From Candidatus Egaibacter danicus (GTDB lineage: Bacteria > Pseudomonadota > Gammaproteobacteria > Burkholderiales > Burkholderiaceae): a stretch of DNA of 6,002 nt. Positions 3,514 through 6,002 of the stretch are shown in pieces. The stretch is from positions 1 through 6,002 of the forward strand of contig JAABRC010000127.1 of NCBI GenBank assembly GCA_011391115.1, given 5' to 3'. Position 1 is the stretch's first letter. Each line of letters opens with the position of its first letter. A program made the translations under genes and the position numbers. Under the pieces are notes generated by a model, which did not search any database, was not told the DNA's origin, and worked only from the letters and a program-made list of their open reading frames with translations.

Positions 3514-6002
3514 ATGAACCGTCAAACTTCCCCGCGCATTTTTTGGCGGCGCTCGGCTATTGCTGTCGCTGCCAGTCTGTTGCTTTCATCGGTCGCAGTT
3601 CAAGCGCAACAAAGCGCGGGTTCTATCAGTGTGAGGGCGTCAAAGGATGCGGTTGTTGTCATTGAGAACAAACAAATCGGGGTGACTCGCCAGGTCAAAG
3701 CAAACGCAGACGGTTCTGCCCAGGTGACTCAATTGCCTTCCGGCGTTTACACCGTGACCGTGACCACCCCCGATGGCAAAAAAGAATCGACAACAGTCAA
3801 TGTACAGGCGGGCGAGGGCGCAATTGCTTCATTCGACGCATTACAACGTGTTGAGATCGTGGGTCAGCGTGCGACAACTTTGGACGTCAAATCGACCGAA
3901 TCCACGCAAACCCTGACCAAGGCAGAGATCGATCGAATTCCTCTTGTCAAGGACGTAACCGCTGTTACCTTGCTCGCGCCAGGTGCCGTCGAGGGTGATG
4001 GTCGTATCGGACAAACAGGTTCCAAGGCAGGTAATGTGCCTTCGCTCGGTGGCGCGTCCCCAGCGGAAAATGCCTACTACATCAATGGTTTCAATGTCAC
4101 CAATATCGTGAACGGTGTGGCCTTCAACCAGGTGCCTTATGAGGGCATTGCACAACTTTCGGTTAAGACTGGCGGTTATGGTGCTGAATATGGTCGTTCG
4201 CTGGGTGGCGTGATCAGTGTCAATACCAAGCGTGGCACGAGCGAGTGGCACGGTGGCGCCAGCATCAGCTACAGCCCATCCTCTTTGTCTGGATCTTCTG
4301 TTTACTCTGAGAAAAATGCGACTACCGGGGAGTGGGAACTGAAAGACAGGGAGGGTGGCAGGGATGACACCAAGGTCAACATCTGGGGTGGCGGCCCGAT
4401 CATAGAAGACAAGTTATTCTTCTTTGGGTTGCTGCAGGGTTCCCGTTATTCGTCTGAAGTGTATGGCGTGGACCGTCAGACCGAATTGAAAAACGACACG
4501 CCCCAGTACCTTGTCAAATTGGACTGGAATCTGAATGAGAGTAATCTGATCGAATTAACGGCATTCAGCGACAAGAACACCGACAAAATATCCACCTGGA
4601 AGTCACCGGAAGCCTACGGTACCGCGAAGGGCGATTTTGTTGGCACTGAGGACTACACCTATGGCGGTCAAAATCAGGTCTTGAAATGGACGAGCTGGAT
4701 CAACGATGATTTCAATATTGCTGCCTTGTATGGTGTTGGTCACTACGCCCGTACTTCAGATATTTCATCGGCTTCATGTCCATTCGTCCGGGATGATCGG
4801 GTAACTCCGCGTATTTCTTATGGTTGCTGGACAGCAACTTCCATCACTTTGCCGGAAGCAAAAGACAAGCGTGAGGCGTTTCGCCTGGACGGTGAGTACA
4901 CGCTTGGCAAACACCAGATCCGTGCTGGTCTGGACAGGGAAGAATATTCGGTGGTGGACGGTACTCGCTATCCGGGCACGACGCGTTACCAAATCAAAAA
5001 TCTGGCTGCTGGTTCAACGTTGTCAAACGGCTATAAGAACAACACGGGCGCAACCCAGTCTTATGTCGAAGCAAGAACCTTTGAAAATGGCGGAACTTTC
5101 ATCACCAAAAATTCAGCCTGGTATGTCGAAGATAATTTTCAGGTCACCAAAGACATTTTGATCAATGCCGGTATCCGCAACGAACAGTTCACCAATCTGA
5201 ATGCGGCTGGCACGCCTTTCATCGATATCAAGAACACCTGGGCCCCCCGTTTTGGCGCAACCTGGGACGTGACCGGCAAGAGCGATCTGAAAGTTTACGG
5301 AAATCTGGGCCGCTATTACATTCCCGTGTATGCCAATACCAACGTGCGGCTCTCCGGTACGGAAACTGATTACCGCGACTTCTATGAATACGGGGGCACT
5401 GTTGGCCCGTTGCCGGAGCAGATTCCTGTACTTGGTGTCGAATTGGGTTCACGACTGGTTACCAGTGATGGTGAAACGCCTAACCCCAAATCCGTGGTTG
5501 ACCCCAACATCAAGCCGATGTACCAGGATGAATTGATTCTCGGCTTCCAGAAGGCCTTGACCAGCGGTTGGTCCTACGGCGTCAAATACACGCGCCGCGA
5601 GCTCAAGAGTGCGATGGATGACATTTGCAATGACGAAGGTCCTGGCTTGTGGGCGCTTGACAATGGCTACAGCCAGGATCAGGCCGATGCCATTGCCGGT
5701 GCCATTGGTCACTGCTTCCTGTACAACCCGGGCAACAGCCTGACCGCCAACGTCGATTTGGATGGTACAGGGGAGCTGACTCCTGTCAACATTCCGGCTT
5801 CTGCCTTGATGATGCCGGAACCCAAGCGGCTGTACGACGCCCTCGAGTTTTCATTTGAACGGGCCTGGGACAAGAAATGGAGTCTCCAGGGCTCTTATGT
5901 CTACGCCCGTAGCCGTGGTAACACCGAAGGCTATGTCAAGTCTGATATTGGTCAGGATGACGCTGGCATCAGCCAGGACTTTGACTATCCAGGCTTGATG
6001 GA
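3514..6002 (+). CDS. TonB-dependent outer-membrane receptor, Oar-like, 3'-truncated by window edge
   Basis: The first 829 codons of an outer-membrane receptor open to the window end. A signal peptide (about 1-31) has Arg residues, a hydrophobic core and likely cleavage after VQA. Residues 34-108 form a small beta domain of the carboxypeptidase-regulatory/PEGA-like type, with LPSGVYTVTV. VEIVG (113-117) is a possible TonB box. The plug follows (about 120-241), with LTKAEIDRIP, YYINGFNV (188-195) and YGAEYGRSLGGVISVNTKRG. The beta-barrel starts near 243; IWGGGPIIEDKLFFFG is typical of Oar-like receptors. Two cysteine pairs (422/438 and 705/734) probably staple extracellular loops. The final strands and terminal aromatic residue lie beyond the window. 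The substrate cannot be told from sequence; relatives have been linked to peptide, protein or polymer handling. Proximity to exbD-tonB suggests a client receptor. No frameshift is seen. Confidence 0.93.
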   Translation, partial: MNRQTSPRIFWRRSAIAVAASLLLSSVAVQAQQSAGSISVRASKDAVVVIENKQIGVTRQVKANADGSAQVTQLPSGVYTVTVTTPDGKKESTTVNVQAGEGAIASFDALQRVEIVGQRATTLDVKSTESTQTLTKAEIDRIPLVKDVTAVTLLAPGAVEGDGRIGQTGSKAGNVPSLGGASPAENAYYINGFNVTNIVNGVAFNQVPYEGIAQLSVKTGGYGAEYGRSLGGVISVNTKRGTSEWHGGASISYSPSSLSGSSVYSEKNATTGEWELKDREGGRDDTKVNIWGGGPIIEDKLFFFGLLQGSRYSSEVYGVDRQTELKNDTPQYLVKLDWNLNESNLIELTAFSDKNTDKISTWKSPEAYGTAKGDFVGTEDYTYGGQNQVLKWTSWINDDFNIAALYGVGHYARTSDISSASCPFVRDDRVTPRISYGCWTATSITLPEAKDKREAFRLDGEYTLGKHQIRAGLDREEYSVVDGTRYPGTTRYQIKNLAAGSTLSNGYKNNTGATQSYVEARTFENGGTFITKNSAWYVEDNFQVTKDILINAGIRNEQFTNLNAAGTPFIDIKNTWAPRFGATWDVTGKSDLKVYGNLGRYYIPVYANTNVRLSGTETDYRDFYEYGGTVGPLPEQIPVLGVELGSRLVTSDGETPNPKSVVDPNIKPMYQDELILGFQKALTSGWSYGVKYTRRELKSAMDDICNDEGPGLWALDNGYSQDQADAIAGAIGHCFLYNPGNSLTANVDLDGTGELTPVNIPASALMMPEPKRLYDALEFSFERAWDKKWSLQGSYVYARSRGNTEGYVKSDIGQDDAGISQDFDYPGLM

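Noticed and set aside
3841..4251. A 136-codon open frame on the minus strand inside the receptor gene
   Set aside because: It lies opposite the receptor plug, whose motifs are clear, and its translation shows no recognisable domain.

Overview
The window looks like a chromosomal segment of a beta-proteobacterium, most likely Burkholderiales and perhaps Comamonadaceae. This is inferred from the exbD-exbD-tonB layout and from the TonB C-terminal style, where a Cys-Pro stands in the usual Tyr-Pro position and the protein ends in FKVE. No taxonomic marker gene is present, so the placement is tentative. All genes lie on the + strand.

Left part (1-1414): the end of an inner-membrane energy-transduction operon. 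It holds the 3' part of one exbD, a complete second exbD and a complete tonB. The second exbD and tonB overlap by ATGA. ExbD proteins, with an ExbB presumably encoded just upstream of the window, use the proton-motive force to energise TonB, which drives outer-membrane receptors.

Middle part (1290-3160): a hipBA-type toxin-antitoxin module. It has its own near-consensus promoter (TTGACA, 17 bp, TAAAAT) bracketed by two copies of the perfect palindrome ACCGATCGGT. A small HTH antitoxin, HipB, overlaps by ATGA with a full-length HipA serine/threonine kinase whose catalytic residues are all present. The module sits between two direct copies of the last ~121 bp of tonB (118/121 identical). The left copy completes the intact tonB. 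The right copy is a headless tonB tail that keeps an open frame to its own TAA stop and is followed by a hairpin that may be the original tonB terminator. The simplest reading is that a cassette of about 1.75 kb entered the 3' end of tonB and brought a substitute gene end with it. No integrase or transposase is visible.

Right part (3161-6002): a 353-bp non-coding stretch with several palindromes, then the first 829 codons of a large TonB-dependent outer-membrane receptor of the Oar/carboxypeptidase-regulatory-like type, which runs off the window. Receptor and energiser were probably closer neighbours before the hipBA insertion, and the receptor is a plausible client of this TonB.

The main point of interest is the hipBA insertion with duplication of the host-gene tail. 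The exbD, tonB and receptor genes are ordinary for their families.
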